From: an uncultured Treponema sp.
GTDB lineage: Bacteria; Spirochaetota; Spirochaetia; Treponematales; Treponemataceae
Reading direction: 5' to 3'
DNA length: 64,000 nucleotides
Assembly (NCBI GenBank): GCA_900319625.1
Contig: ONPD01000005.1
Location: 1-64,000 of the forward strand
Each line of letters opens with the position of its first letter. The first letter of the stretch is position 1. Both the position numbers and the translations under genes were made by a program. Under the pieces are notes generated by a model. The model had not been told where the DNA came from. It did not search any database and saw only the letters and a program-made list of their open reading frames with translations. This document shows positions 40,463 to 48,099 of the stretch, piece after piece.

Positions 40463-41047
40463 ATGAAAAAAATTATTACAATCAGCAGAGAATTTGGTTC
40501 AGGCGGCGGTACAATCGGAAAAATGGTCGCAGAACGCCTGGGCTACGAATATTACGATAAAGATTTGATTTTTAAGACTGCCGCTAAAGCAAATATGAGC
40601 CCAGACGAAGCCATCAAGCTGGACGAAAACCTTTCGCACGGTTTTGGATTCGGACAGAGCCTTTTCAACCTTTACTCTTCTCCGCTTGATGAAAAGCTAT
40701 ATGAAACGCAGAAAAAGGTAATCCGCGAATTTGCCGAAAAGGGAAACTGCGTGATTGTAGGCCGAAACGCAAACGCCATTCTGGCAGAGTTCGATGCAAC
40801 CCTTCACGTTTTTATCAGCGCAAATCCAAACTGGCGCGTAAAATACCTTAAGGCAGACAAAATGAAGGATATGCCGGAAGACAAAATCATGGCTCACCTT
40901 CAGAAAATCGATAAGGCCCGCCAGAAATACTGCTCATACTTTACCAATACCGAGTTCGGCGTAGCAAAATACTATGATGTATGTTTGTATTCGTCGGTAG
41001 TAGGCATTGATAAATGTGTTGATGTTATCTGCAGCCTTGCAAAATAA
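40463..41047 (+). CDS. Cytidylate-kinase-like family protein
   Basis: 194 residues. P-loop region ISREFGSGGGTIGKMVAERLG, then YEYYDKDLI, CVIVGRNANAIL, and DKARQKYCSYFT. This is the Cytidylate_kin2 (AAA_33-like) family common in anaerobes, distinct from the essential Cmk; the substrate is not proven, probably a nucleotide or coenzyme. GGGGG precedes the ATG. It lies alone between the ABC and zinc operons. Confidence 0.85.
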   Translation: MKKIITISREFGSGGGTIGKMVAERLGYEYYDKDLIFKTAAKANMSPDEAIKLDENLSHGFGFGQSLFNLYSSPLDEKLYETQKKVIREFAEKGNCVIVGRNANAILAEFDATLHVFISANPNWRVKYLKADKMKDMPEDKIMAHLQKIDKARQKYCSYFTNTEFGVAKYYDVCLYSSVVGIDKCVDVICSLAK

Positions 41048-41062
41048 AAATATTTTTCAATT

Positions 41063-41122
41063 TGATAATCATTCTCATATTGACAAAATCTTCATAAATC
41101 AGTAATTTGATAACCACTTTCA
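41063..41122 (+). promoter_or_regulatory. Zinc-operon promoter with two Fur/Zur boxes
   Basis: TGATAATCATTCTCA (41063-41077) and TGATAACCACTTTCA (41108-41122) both fit the 7-1-7 Fur-family box (TGATAAT-N-ATTATCA). Between and partly overlapping them is a promoter: TTGACA (41080-41085), 17 bp, TAATTT (41103-41108). The first box ends two bases before the -35 and the second overlaps the -10, as expected for repression by the product of the first gene. Confidence 0.75.
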
Positions 41123-41197
41123 AATTGCGCTGGGCGGAAATAAAAGCCCCTTACAAAGGACATCCCCCGTCCCGGCGCACTAATGGAGATTTTTCAA

Positions 41198-41623
41198 ATG
41201 CAGAAGGCAGCGTACAAAACCCGTCAGCAGGATTTGCTTTTTTCTTATCTTAATGAAATGAAGGGAAAGCATTTTACGGCAGATGATGTGCGCTCTCACT
41301 TTGAGCAGAAAAATCTTTCAATTGGAATTGCGACTATTTACCGCCAGCTGGAAAAGCTTGTTGCGGAAGGAAAAATCCAGAAATATTTTATAGATGAACA
41401 TTCAGCTGCCTGCTTTGAATATTCAGGGGAAAGCTGTAAGGCAGACGAAGCCCACTTCCACCTCAAATGCGAAAAGTGCGGAAAGTTGATTCATCTTGAA
41501 TGTGATGACCTTGCAGAACTGAGCGGCCATTTAAAATCTGAACACGGTTTTTCACTGAACCCCTTCAGAACAGTTTTTTACGGCGTTTGCGGCGACTGCG
41601 CAGGAGAAGACAACTCAAAATAA
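41198..41623 (+). CDS. zur: Fur-family repressor, Zur-like
   Basis: About 141 residues from the ATG at 41198, which has GGAG nine bases before it; an ATG at 41183 has no site and would add five residues. Winged helix: LLFSYLNEMKGKHFTADDVR, SIGIATIYRQLEKLVAEG. The dimer zinc cysteines are CEKC (C96, C99) and CGDC (C136, C139), numbered from 41183, and HFHLKC is the metal-sensing region. Neighbours (COG0523 GTPase, ZnuA) point to zinc rather than iron. It ends one base into the next gene. Confidence 0.85.
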   Translation: MQKAAYKTRQQDLLFSYLNEMKGKHFTADDVRSHFEQKNLSIGIATIYRQLEKLVAEGKIQKYFIDEHSAACFEYSGESCKADEAHFHLKCEKCGKLIHLECDDLAELSGHLKSEHGFSLNPFRTVFYGVCGDCAGEDNSK

Positions 41624-41901
41624 TGAAAACCCGCGCCCTTTCACTCCTCCTTACAATCGCCATTTTCACCTCGCTCACGTTTGAAGCTTTTCATACCGGA
41701 CACGAAGCAGCCTGCCATGAAGAAAACTGCCCTGTCTGCCTTGTCCTTCAGCTTGTCAGAAACACAATAAAGCTTGCAGGCAAAGCAAAAGTTACCCAGG
41801 TAAAGCTTCCCCTTTTCTTTGAAGAATTTATCATCAGTTTATTTACAATATATTTTATCTCAATCACACTGGTTAATCAGAAAACAAAGCTGACTATCTA
41901 G
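41623..41901 (+). CDS. Small Cys/His-rich membrane protein of the zinc operon
   Basis: 92 residues from the ATG at 41623, which overlaps the zur stop (TAATG). A signal-like or first TM helix (SLLLTIAIFTSLTFEAF) is followed by HTGHEAACHEENCPVC, a metal-binding stretch outside the membrane, and a second TM (EFIISLFTIYFISITLV). Small proteins with HxGH..C..CPVC are found beside metal ABC systems; a role in zinc delivery or sensing at the membrane is plausible. No family name is certain. Confidence 0.65.
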   Translation: MKTRALSLLLTIAIFTSLTFEAFHTGHEAACHEENCPVCLVLQLVRNTIKLAGKAKVTQVKLPLFFEEFIISLFTIYFISITLVNQKTKLTI

Positions 41902-41943
41902 CCTTTCCTTCCAACGTCAATCTAAATAAAAAAGGAAGGAAAA

Positions 41944-43095
41944 ATGAAAAAATTAAATAAAAAACCGGTAGTCCTCATCACAGGTTATCTTGGCTCGGGA
42001 AAAACAACACTTTTGAATAATCTTTTGAAGCAGGAAAGCCGCAAGGTTGCCCTGATTGTAAATGATATGGGAAGCATCAACGTGGATGCTGAAATCCTCA
42101 AGAAAAACGGCAGCAATATTACCGAATGTCCTATGTTCGAGCTGCAGAACGGCTGTATCTGCTGTACTTTGCGGGACGAGTTCATCAAACAGATAGAAAA
42201 AATCTCCGGTCTTGATTCAGTTGAGGTTGTTTTTGTTGAAGCCTCAGGTATCAGTGATCCGGGTGCCGTAAGCGCCAGCTTTCTTGCCTACGAAGAAGAC
42301 AATCCCGACACCAACGTTTATTTGACCTCTGTTGTTACAGTCGTTGATGCCGACAGAATCTACCGGGAGTTCCTAGGAGACCTTAAAAAACGCAAAAGCG
42401 ACCAGGTTGACCAGAACAATCTTACCGCAGAAGAAATTTCTACCCTCATCGTTGACCAGATTGAATTCTGCAATTTTATCGTACTCAATAAATGCGACCT
42501 TCTGGACGATGCCCAGCTTAAGGAAGTCGAAGCCGTCATCCGCGATTTCCAGCCCCGCGCCCCGATTTTCCACAGCGTAAACGGCCAGATTGATATCGAA
42601 AAAATCATGACGACAGAGCCTTTCAACTTTGAGCAGATTGATTCATCTTCCGCAATTCAGAAAGCAATAAACAGCCTGAATGAGCCTAACCGCGCTGTTC
42701 AAGGCTGCACCGGTGAATACGGCATTTCAAGCTTTGTTTTTGAAGAAAAACGACCTTTCAACCGCGAGCGCTTTATGAATTTTTTGAACAACAATTACCC
42801 AAAAGAGCTTATCCGTGCCAAGGGCTACATCTGGTTTTCCGATGCAGACGCAAATGTTCAGCTTTTTGAGCAGGCCGGCCGCAACTCTTCGGTAATGCCC
42901 GTTGCCTACTGGATTGACGCCCTGGAAGAAAAGCAGAAGCAGGAGTACCTGGACTACAATCCCGACGTAAAAGAAGCCTGGGACGAAGAATTCGGTGACA
43001 GAGTAAATCAGCTGGTTATTATCGGCAAGGGATATAACAAGGATGCAATTCAGGCAGAATTAATGAAATGCCTGGATGAGAAAGTAATAGCTTAG
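41944..43095 (+). CDS. COG0523 (CobW-type) GTPase, putative zinc metallochaperone
   Basis: 383 residues. Walker A ITGYLGSGKTTLLNNLL, the metal motif NGCICCT (C71, C73, C74), SGISDPG, and NKCD for guanine. The C-terminal CobW domain begins after ~residue 240 (ISSFVFEEKRPFNRERFMNF). Zur-controlled members of this family move zinc to client proteins when zinc is scarce; the Zur boxes upstream fit that. Spacer to the preceding gene is 42 bp with AAGGAAGGAAAA. Confidence 0.9.
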   Translation: MKKLNKKPVVLITGYLGSGKTTLLNNLLKQESRKVALIVNDMGSINVDAEILKKNGSNITECPMFELQNGCICCTLRDEFIKQIEKISGLDSVEVVFVEASGISDPGAVSASFLAYEEDNPDTNVYLTSVVTVVDADRIYREFLGDLKKRKSDQVDQNNLTAEEISTLIVDQIEFCNFIVLNKCDLLDDAQLKEVEAVIRDFQPRAPIFHSVNGQIDIEKIMTTEPFNFEQIDSSSAIQKAINSLNEPNRAVQGCTGEYGISSFVFEEKRPFNRERFMNFLNNNYPKELIRAKGYIWFSDADANVQLFEQAGRNSSVMPVAYWIDALEEKQKQEYLDYNPDVKEAWDEEFGDRVNQLVIIGKGYNKDAIQAELMKCLDEKVIA

Positions 43096-43107
43096 CAGGT
43101 AAAGCTA

Positions 43108-43134
43108 AAAAATTGCTGCATCGCAATTTTTTTT
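43108..43134 (+). terminator. Weak hairpin terminator
   Basis: AAAAATTGC (43108-43116) pairs with GCAATTTTT (43123-43131), followed by T. It lies between the GTPase and znuA, so znuA may be expressed partly independently or by read-through. Confidence 0.5.
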
Positions 43135-43192
43135 AACGCTTTGCTATTAAACACCGCCCGCTCTGACCGGCGGGCTTACACAGGAGTTAAAT

Positions 43193-44221
43193 ATGAAAAA
43201 ATTAGTTTTAATCGTAAGTATTTTACTTGCACTTACAACATCAGCTTTTGCGGCTAAAAAAGCAGACAAAAACAGCAGCAAACTCAAAATCGTTGCTACA
43301 ATTTTCCCTCAGTATGACTGGACCCGGGAAATTCTTGGTGACAAGGCCACAAATGCAGAGCTTACCCTTCTCGTAGGCAACGGCGTTGACCTTCACTCTT
43401 ACCAGCCTTCAATTCAGGATATCGCAAAAATCAGTACCGCAGATATCTTTATCTACGTTGGAGGAGAAAGCGACGGCTGGGTAAAGGATGCCCTCAAAAA
43501 TGCCCGCAACAAAAAAATGAAAGTAATCAACCTTATGGAAACCTTGGGCGACAAAGTAAAGGAAGAAGAAATCGTTGAAGGAATGCAGGCCGAAGAAGAA
43601 GAGCACGAGCATCACGAACACGAAGAACATGACCATGAAGCAGAAGGACATCATCACCACCACGACAGTGATGAAGAAGAGCTTGAATACGATGAACACG
43701 TATGGCTTTCTGTCCGCAATGCAAAAATCATCTGCCAGGAAATTGCCGCTGCACTTTCAGAAAAAGATTCAGCAAATGCAGGCACTTACAAGGCAAATGC
43801 AGCCGCCTACTCAGCAAAACTCGATAAGCTTGATTCAGACTTTGCCGCCGCAGTAAAAAATGGCAACAAGAAAACCCTTCTTTTTGGAGACCGCTTCCCA
43901 TTCCGCTACTTTGTTGATGACTACGGTTTGAAATACTACGCCGCTTTCGTAGGCTGTTCAGCAGAAACAGAAGCAAGCTTTGAAACAGTTATCTTCCTTG
44001 CCGGAAAAGTTGACGAGCTGGGCTTGAACGCCGTTTGTAAAATCGAAAAAGGCGACGGAAAGATTGCCCGCACAATTGTAGAAAACTGCAAAAACAAAAA
44101 TGCCCGCGTACTTACACTGGACTCAATGCAGTCAGTTACAAAGGCCCAGAGTGCCGCAGGCTCAACATACCTTTCCCTTATGGAAAATAATCTTGAAGTT
44201 TTGAAGGAAGCCTTAAAGTAA
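43193..44221 (+). CDS. znuA: Zinc ABC transporter, substrate-binding protein
   Basis: 342 residues with a signal peptide (MKKLVLIVSILLALTTSAFA). Cluster A-I metal-binding fold: IVATIFPQYDWTREILGD, H68 in VDLHSYQPS, a His/Asp/Glu-rich loop at about 137-156 (typical of zinc-specific ZnuA), H169 in DEHVWLS, and ...TLDSMQSVT. AGGAG precedes the ATG. No znuB or znuC lies in the window, so the membrane and ATPase parts must be elsewhere. The stop is three bases from the convergent xylanase stop. Confidence 0.9.
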   Translation: MKKLVLIVSILLALTTSAFAAKKADKNSSKLKIVATIFPQYDWTREILGDKATNAELTLLVGNGVDLHSYQPSIQDIAKISTADIFIYVGGESDGWVKDALKNARNKKMKVINLMETLGDKVKEEEIVEGMQAEEEEHEHHEHEEHDHEAEGHHHHHDSDEEELEYDEHVWLSVRNAKIICQEIAAALSEKDSANAGTYKANAAAYSAKLDKLDSDFAAAVKNGNKKTLLFGDRFPFRYFVDDYGLKYYAAFVGCSAETEASFETVIFLAGKVDELGLNAVCKIEKGDGKIARTIVENCKNKNARVLTLDSMQSVTKAQSAAGSTYLSLMENNLEVLKEALK

Positions 44222-44224
44222 GCT

Positions 44225-45256
44225 TTACTTTTTCTCCTTCCAGTTTTTCATAATTTCAAGCATTGCATTGTAAACCGGCTTTGGTTTTCGGTCCTTATCA
44301 AATGGAAGGGCGTAACCATAGCCCGGGAAGGTGCCCGGAACCCAGCTTCCGTTATCGCTGTAGCCCCACATTATGTAGCTTTTTACGTTAGGCTCTTCAA
44401 GGGCAATTTTCAGGAGCGTGCAGAAAACATTTTTCTGTGCCTCCTGCCACTTTTCAGCTTCCCCGGTCGGAATACGCACGTCTACCTCGCTAAAACTGAT
44501 TTCAATTCCAAGCTCAGCATAGCGGCGGATATTTGCAAGCAGAGCCTCCTCGTTCAGAGACTGAGTTCCATCCAGATGAAGCTGCATACCGACTCCGTCA
44601 ATCGGAACTCCGCGAGCCTTAAAATCCTTTACCAGATTGTACATGGCATCGCTTTTTGCATAGCCCATATTTTCGTTATTGTATTCGTTCAGGTAAAGCT
44701 TTGCGTCCGGGTCACATTCGTGAGTCTTCCTGAGCGCGTGCTCAAGGTATTCCGGCCCAAGTTGATTGAACCAGACGCTCTTTCTGAAGCTTCCGTCTTC
44801 TTCAAACATTTCGTTTACGACATCATAAACCTTTATTTTGCCTTTATAATGCTCAGTAATCTTTTCGATATGCTCGTCCATAGCGGCAAGAGCCTCTTCC
44901 CGGCTGCCAAGGTTCATAATAAAAGGAGCATTCTGCTGGTGCCAGAAAAGGGTGTGGAATTTTACGTCTATATCATTTTCTTTTGAAAATTCTATAAGAT
45001 GATCCGTGTCGCTCCAGTTCCAGAAGCGTTTTGTCGGATGGATATTTGCATTTTTCATATTGTTTTCAGAAACAATCATAGCGGCATTTTCCCGCACAAT
45101 TGCCATCTTTGCTTCTTCCAGCAAATCCGCACTCGTTACGGCAAAGCCAAAATCAAGACCGGCCTTTTTTGCATAATAATGCATATTCTTTTTTGCACAG
45201 CCAGTCGAAAAAATTGCAAGAGCAAGCGCACCCGCAAGAATCAATGTTTTTTTCAT
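44225..45256 (-). CDS. Endo-1,4-beta-xylanase, GH10 lipoprotein
   Basis: 343 residues. Signal peptide with lipobox-like FSTGC (Cys20). GH10 barrel: TLFWHQQNAPFI, acid/base Glu149 in YDVVNEMFEED, LYLNEYNNE, QLHLDG, nucleophile Glu257 in ISFSEVDVR, and MWGYSDNGSW. It cuts xylan chains at the cell surface, which suits a plant-fibre-fed gut habitat. GGGG precedes the ATG. It shares direction with ptsI upstream (19-bp gap), so it may be partly read from the ptsI promoter. Confidence 0.92.
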   Translation of the reverse strand: MKKTLILAGALALAIFSTGCAKKNMHYYAKKAGLDFGFAVTSADLLEEAKMAIVRENAAMIVSENNMKNANIHPTKRFWNWSDTDHLIEFSKENDIDVKFHTLFWHQQNAPFIMNLGSREEALAAMDEHIEKITEHYKGKIKVYDVVNEMFEEDGSFRKSVWFNQLGPEYLEHALRKTHECDPDAKLYLNEYNNENMGYAKSDAMYNLVKDFKARGVPIDGVGMQLHLDGTQSLNEEALLANIRRYAELGIEISFSEVDVRIPTGEAEKWQEAQKNVFCTLLKIALEEPNVKSYIMWGYSDNGSWVPGTFPGYGYALPFDKDRKPKPVYNAMLEIMKNWKEKK

Positions 45257-45275
45257 AAAAATCCCCTAAGAAAGT

Positions 45276-47009
45276 CTACTTTTCAACAATAAGACTGAGC
45301 TCATTCAAATGCTTTGCGCTGATGGCTTCAAGCTCCATAATCGTAAAGCGGGAAAGCAGTTCCTTTGTGCTTGAAATCAGCTTTGGACTCATACTTAAGG
45401 TTCTGATTCCCATACCACCCAAAACCATAACGCTGTCAGCACGTCCGGCCATTTCACCGCAGACAGAAACCGGAATATTGGCATCCTGGGCAGAGTTCAG
45501 CGTCATCTGAATAAGGCGGAGTACGGCAAGGTTGAACTCGTTATACAAATCAGCTACGTGAGGATTTTCACGGTCAACGGCAAGAGTATACTGGGTAAGG
45601 TCGTTTGTTCCAAGGCTGAAAAAGTCACAGAGTTTTCCAAGACAGTCACTGACAAGGGCGGCGCCGGCAGTTTCAACCATGATTCCAACCGGAATATCCT
45701 TTTTGAACGGAATATTTTCTGCTTCAAGCTCCTTCTGAACCTGCTTTACAAGATCCAGGCACTGACGAACCTGACTTACACTGGTAATCAGTGGGAACAT
45801 GATTTTTAAGTTTCCGTAAACGCTGGCCCGATAAAGAGCCCGAAGCTGAGTCTTAAAAACCTGAGGATTTGCAAGGCTGAGGCGTACGGCGCGAAGTCCC
45901 ATAAGAGGATTTTTTTCATCAAGCACAGGAATATCAACCGAGTTAATCGACTTGTCTCCACCCGCATCAAGAGTTCGGATTGTAACAGGCTTATCACCCA
46001 TAATTTCCAGAACTGATTTATAGGCCTGGAACTGAGTTTCCTCACTGAAGGAACGGGCAGCCGCATTCAGAGAAGCGCCGTTTTCTGCCATAAAGAGGAA
46101 CTCGGTACGGAAAAGTCCGATTCCATCAGCACCTTCATCAAGTGCAATTCTGGCTTCTTCAATAGTACCGATGTTTGCAAGAAGCTGGAACTTAACGCCG
46201 TCTTTTGTAATGGCCGGCTTATCAAGAAAGGCTCTGAGTGCCTGCTTGCGGTTAAATTCTTCATGTATTTTTTTCTTATATTCCTGAATGGTTGTTTTAT
46301 CAGGACTTACAAGAAGTTCAGCAGATTTTCCGTCAACAATTACAGTCTCACCGTTATGAACTTTTTTTACCAGTCCGTTGATCCCAAGAATTGTAGGAAT
46401 TCCGTAGTTACGGGCAAGAATTACAACGTGGCTGGAAATTCCGCCCTCGCTCAAAACAAGACCGGCGATTTTTCTGCGGGAAAGTATGATAGTATCTGCG
46501 GAACTCAGGGAAGTTGCAATAATTACACTTCCGTCCGGAACAGAATTGATATCAAAAGGATGAATATCTAGCATTTCATCCAGAACCCGTCCAAAAATAT
46601 CAGTGATATCCTGAGCGCGCTCCGAAAGATATTCATTTCCTGACTGACGGAGCCGAGCCGCATATTCTTCTGCCTTAAAATTTACGGAATATTCTATATT
46701 AAAGAGTTCCCTCTGATAAAATTCCTTCAGTTCCTTATTAAAAACAGGATCTTCCAGCATAAGGATATAAGTTTCATAAACTTCACGCTGAATCTTATCT
46801 TTCGGGTCAGTTTTTGAAAGGGATTCCAGCTGCTCTGAAATATCCTGAATTACTGACTGACAGGCAAGCTCAAAACGCTCCCAGCCACGATTTATCTGAT
46901 CTATTTTTATTCTATGCTGTAAAATTGCACGCTTTACTGCGTCCGGTATAACAAAAGCGGTTCCAATTCCGGTTCCATCTGCTGCAGAAACACCTAAAAA
47001 TACTTCCAT
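45276..47009 (-). CDS. ptsI: PTS enzyme I (phosphoenolpyruvate-protein phosphotransferase)
   Basis: 577 residues. Phospho-His194 in LSEGGISSHVVILARNYGIP, then DGIGLFRTEFLF, GDKPVTIRTLDAGGDKS, PLMGLRAVRLSL, GIMVETAGA and SLGTNDLTQYTLAVDRENP with the PEP-site residues and CGEMAGR Cys. It passes phosphate from PEP to HPr. No HPr gene is adjacent, and in treponemes PTS proteins often serve regulation only. TATAAT lies nine bases before the ATG; almost leaderless. Confidence 0.95.
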   Translation of the reverse strand: MEVFLGVSAADGTGIGTAFVIPDAVKRAILQHRIKIDQINRGWERFELACQSVIQDISEQLESLSKTDPKDKIQREVYETYILMLEDPVFNKELKEFYQRELFNIEYSVNFKAEEYAARLRQSGNEYLSERAQDITDIFGRVLDEMLDIHPFDINSVPDGSVIIATSLSSADTIILSRRKIAGLVLSEGGISSHVVILARNYGIPTILGINGLVKKVHNGETVIVDGKSAELLVSPDKTTIQEYKKKIHEEFNRKQALRAFLDKPAITKDGVKFQLLANIGTIEEARIALDEGADGIGLFRTEFLFMAENGASLNAAARSFSEETQFQAYKSVLEIMGDKPVTIRTLDAGGDKSINSVDIPVLDEKNPLMGLRAVRLSLANPQVFKTQLRALYRASVYGNLKIMFPLITSVSQVRQCLDLVKQVQKELEAENIPFKKDIPVGIMVETAGAALVSDCLGKLCDFFSLGTNDLTQYTLAVDRENPHVADLYNEFNLAVLRLIQMTLNSAQDANIPVSVCGEMAGRADSVMVLGGMGIRTLSMSPKLISSTKELLSRFTIMELEAISAKHLNELSLIVEK

Positions 47010-47018
47010 AATTAAATG

Positions 47019-47070
47019 ATTATAGCATATAAATAAAAATATTGCACAAAATGATATTAATAAGTAATCT
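47019..47070. promoter_or_regulatory. Divergent promoters of ptsI and pyrE
   Basis: Leftward: TATAAT (47024-47019), nine bases from the ptsI ATG. Rightward: TTGCAC (47042-47047), 17 bp, TAATCT (47065-47070), seven bases from the pyrE ATG at 47078. The -35 region appears shared by both directions, so the two genes may compete for polymerase. Confidence 0.6.
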
Positions 47071-47077
47071 AAGTGGC

Positions 47078-47767
47078 ATGGAAGATTACAAAAAAGAATT
47101 TATTGATTTTATGCTTGAATGTCAGGTTTTGAAGTTCGGGTCATTTACGCTTAAAAGCGGAAGACAGTCACCATTTTTTATGAACGCAGGCGCTTACGTA
47201 ACAGGAAGTCAGCTTGCCCGTCTTGGTGAATATTACGCAAAGGCAATTCACGACAATTTTGGTGATGATTTTGACGTGCTTTTTGGCCCGGCTTACAAGG
47301 GAATCCCGCTTGCTACAGCCTGTACAATCGCTTATTCAAAGCTCTACGGAAAAGAAATCAAATACTGCTCTGACCGCAAGGAAGAAAAAGACCATGGTGC
47401 AGACAAGGGCGCCCTCCTCGGCTACAAAATCAAGGACGGCGACCGCGTTGTAATTATTGAAGACGTTACAACTTCCGGTAAATCAATCGAAGAAACCTAT
47501 CCAAAAATCAAGGCACAGGAAACTACTCCCGGCGGAATTACAATTGTTGGTGAAATCGTAAGCCTTGACCGCCGGGAAAAAGCGCCGGATTCAGAAAAAT
47601 CAGCCCTGGAAACAATCACCGAAAAATACGGCTTCCCGGCCCGCGCTATTGTAAGTATGGATGATGTAATTGATGCGCTTTATACGAATGGCGATAAAAA
47701 AGTGATTACGGAAGAAATTAAGAAAGAAATTGATGCCTACTACGAACAGTATGGGGCACGTAAGTAA
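47078..47767 (+). CDS. pyrE: Orotate phosphoribosyltransferase
   Basis: 229 residues from the ATG at 47078 (MEDYKKEFIDFML); upstream in-frame codons to 47042 lie in the promoter. FGSFTLKSGRQSPFFMNAG is the OPRT N-terminal loop, and VVIIEDVTTSGKSIEE is the PRPP-binding motif. An insertion near residues 170-190 is usual in the spirochaete form. It makes OMP for PyrF (14755). Likely leaderless. The gene is unlinked to the other pyr genes. Confidence 0.94.
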   Translation: MEDYKKEFIDFMLECQVLKFGSFTLKSGRQSPFFMNAGAYVTGSQLARLGEYYAKAIHDNFGDDFDVLFGPAYKGIPLATACTIAYSKLYGKEIKYCSDRKEEKDHGADKGALLGYKIKDGDRVVIIEDVTTSGKSIEETYPKIKAQETTPGGITIVGEIVSLDRREKAPDSEKSALETITEKYGFPARAIVSMDDVIDALYTNGDKKVITEEIKKEIDAYYEQYGARK

Positions 47768-47770
47768 ATG

Positions 47771-47794
47771 AATGCTCCCCTGCGGGAGCATTTT
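47771..47794. terminator. Terminator of pyrE (shared with yhbY)
   Basis: ATGCTCCC (47771-47778) pairs with GGGAGCAT (47783-47790), then T-rich sequence. It serves convergent genes. Confidence 0.75.
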
Positions 47795-48075
47795 TATTTT
47801 TCTTCCTCTTCTTTCTCTCTGAATAAAATTGCAACATTCCCGATAATTCTTACTAATGTTGCATCGCAGTCTTCGCAAAGCTTATTTGTCAGCTCGACCT
47901 TTTCGTCCTTGTATTCATTGAACTTGATTTTGATAAGTTCGTGAGCGGCAAGCGAATCATTTACCATTTTTGTAACGCCTTCAGTTACACCGGCGCCGCC
48001 TACAATTACTACGGGCTGCAAATCGTGGGCAGCCTTTTCTAATTCTTTTCTCTGTTTGCTTGTTAATTCAATCAT
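47794..48075 (-). CDS. yhbY: YhbY/CRM-domain RNA-binding protein
   Basis: 93 residues. ELTSKQRKELEKAAHDLQPV then VIVGGAGVTEGVTKMV includes the GxxG loop of the CRM fold, and HELIKIKF follows, as in YhbY. It associates with pre-50S ribosomal particles. TAGAAT lies seven bases before the ATG; leaderless. It follows the OppA-like gene in the same direction. Confidence 0.9.
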   Translation of the reverse strand: MIELTSKQRKELEKAAHDLQPVVIVGGAGVTEGVTKMVNDSLAAHELIKIKFNEYKDEKVELTNKLCEDCDATLVRIIGNVAILFREKEEEEK

Positions 48076-48099
48076 ATATGCAATTCTAACCTAAATCGG

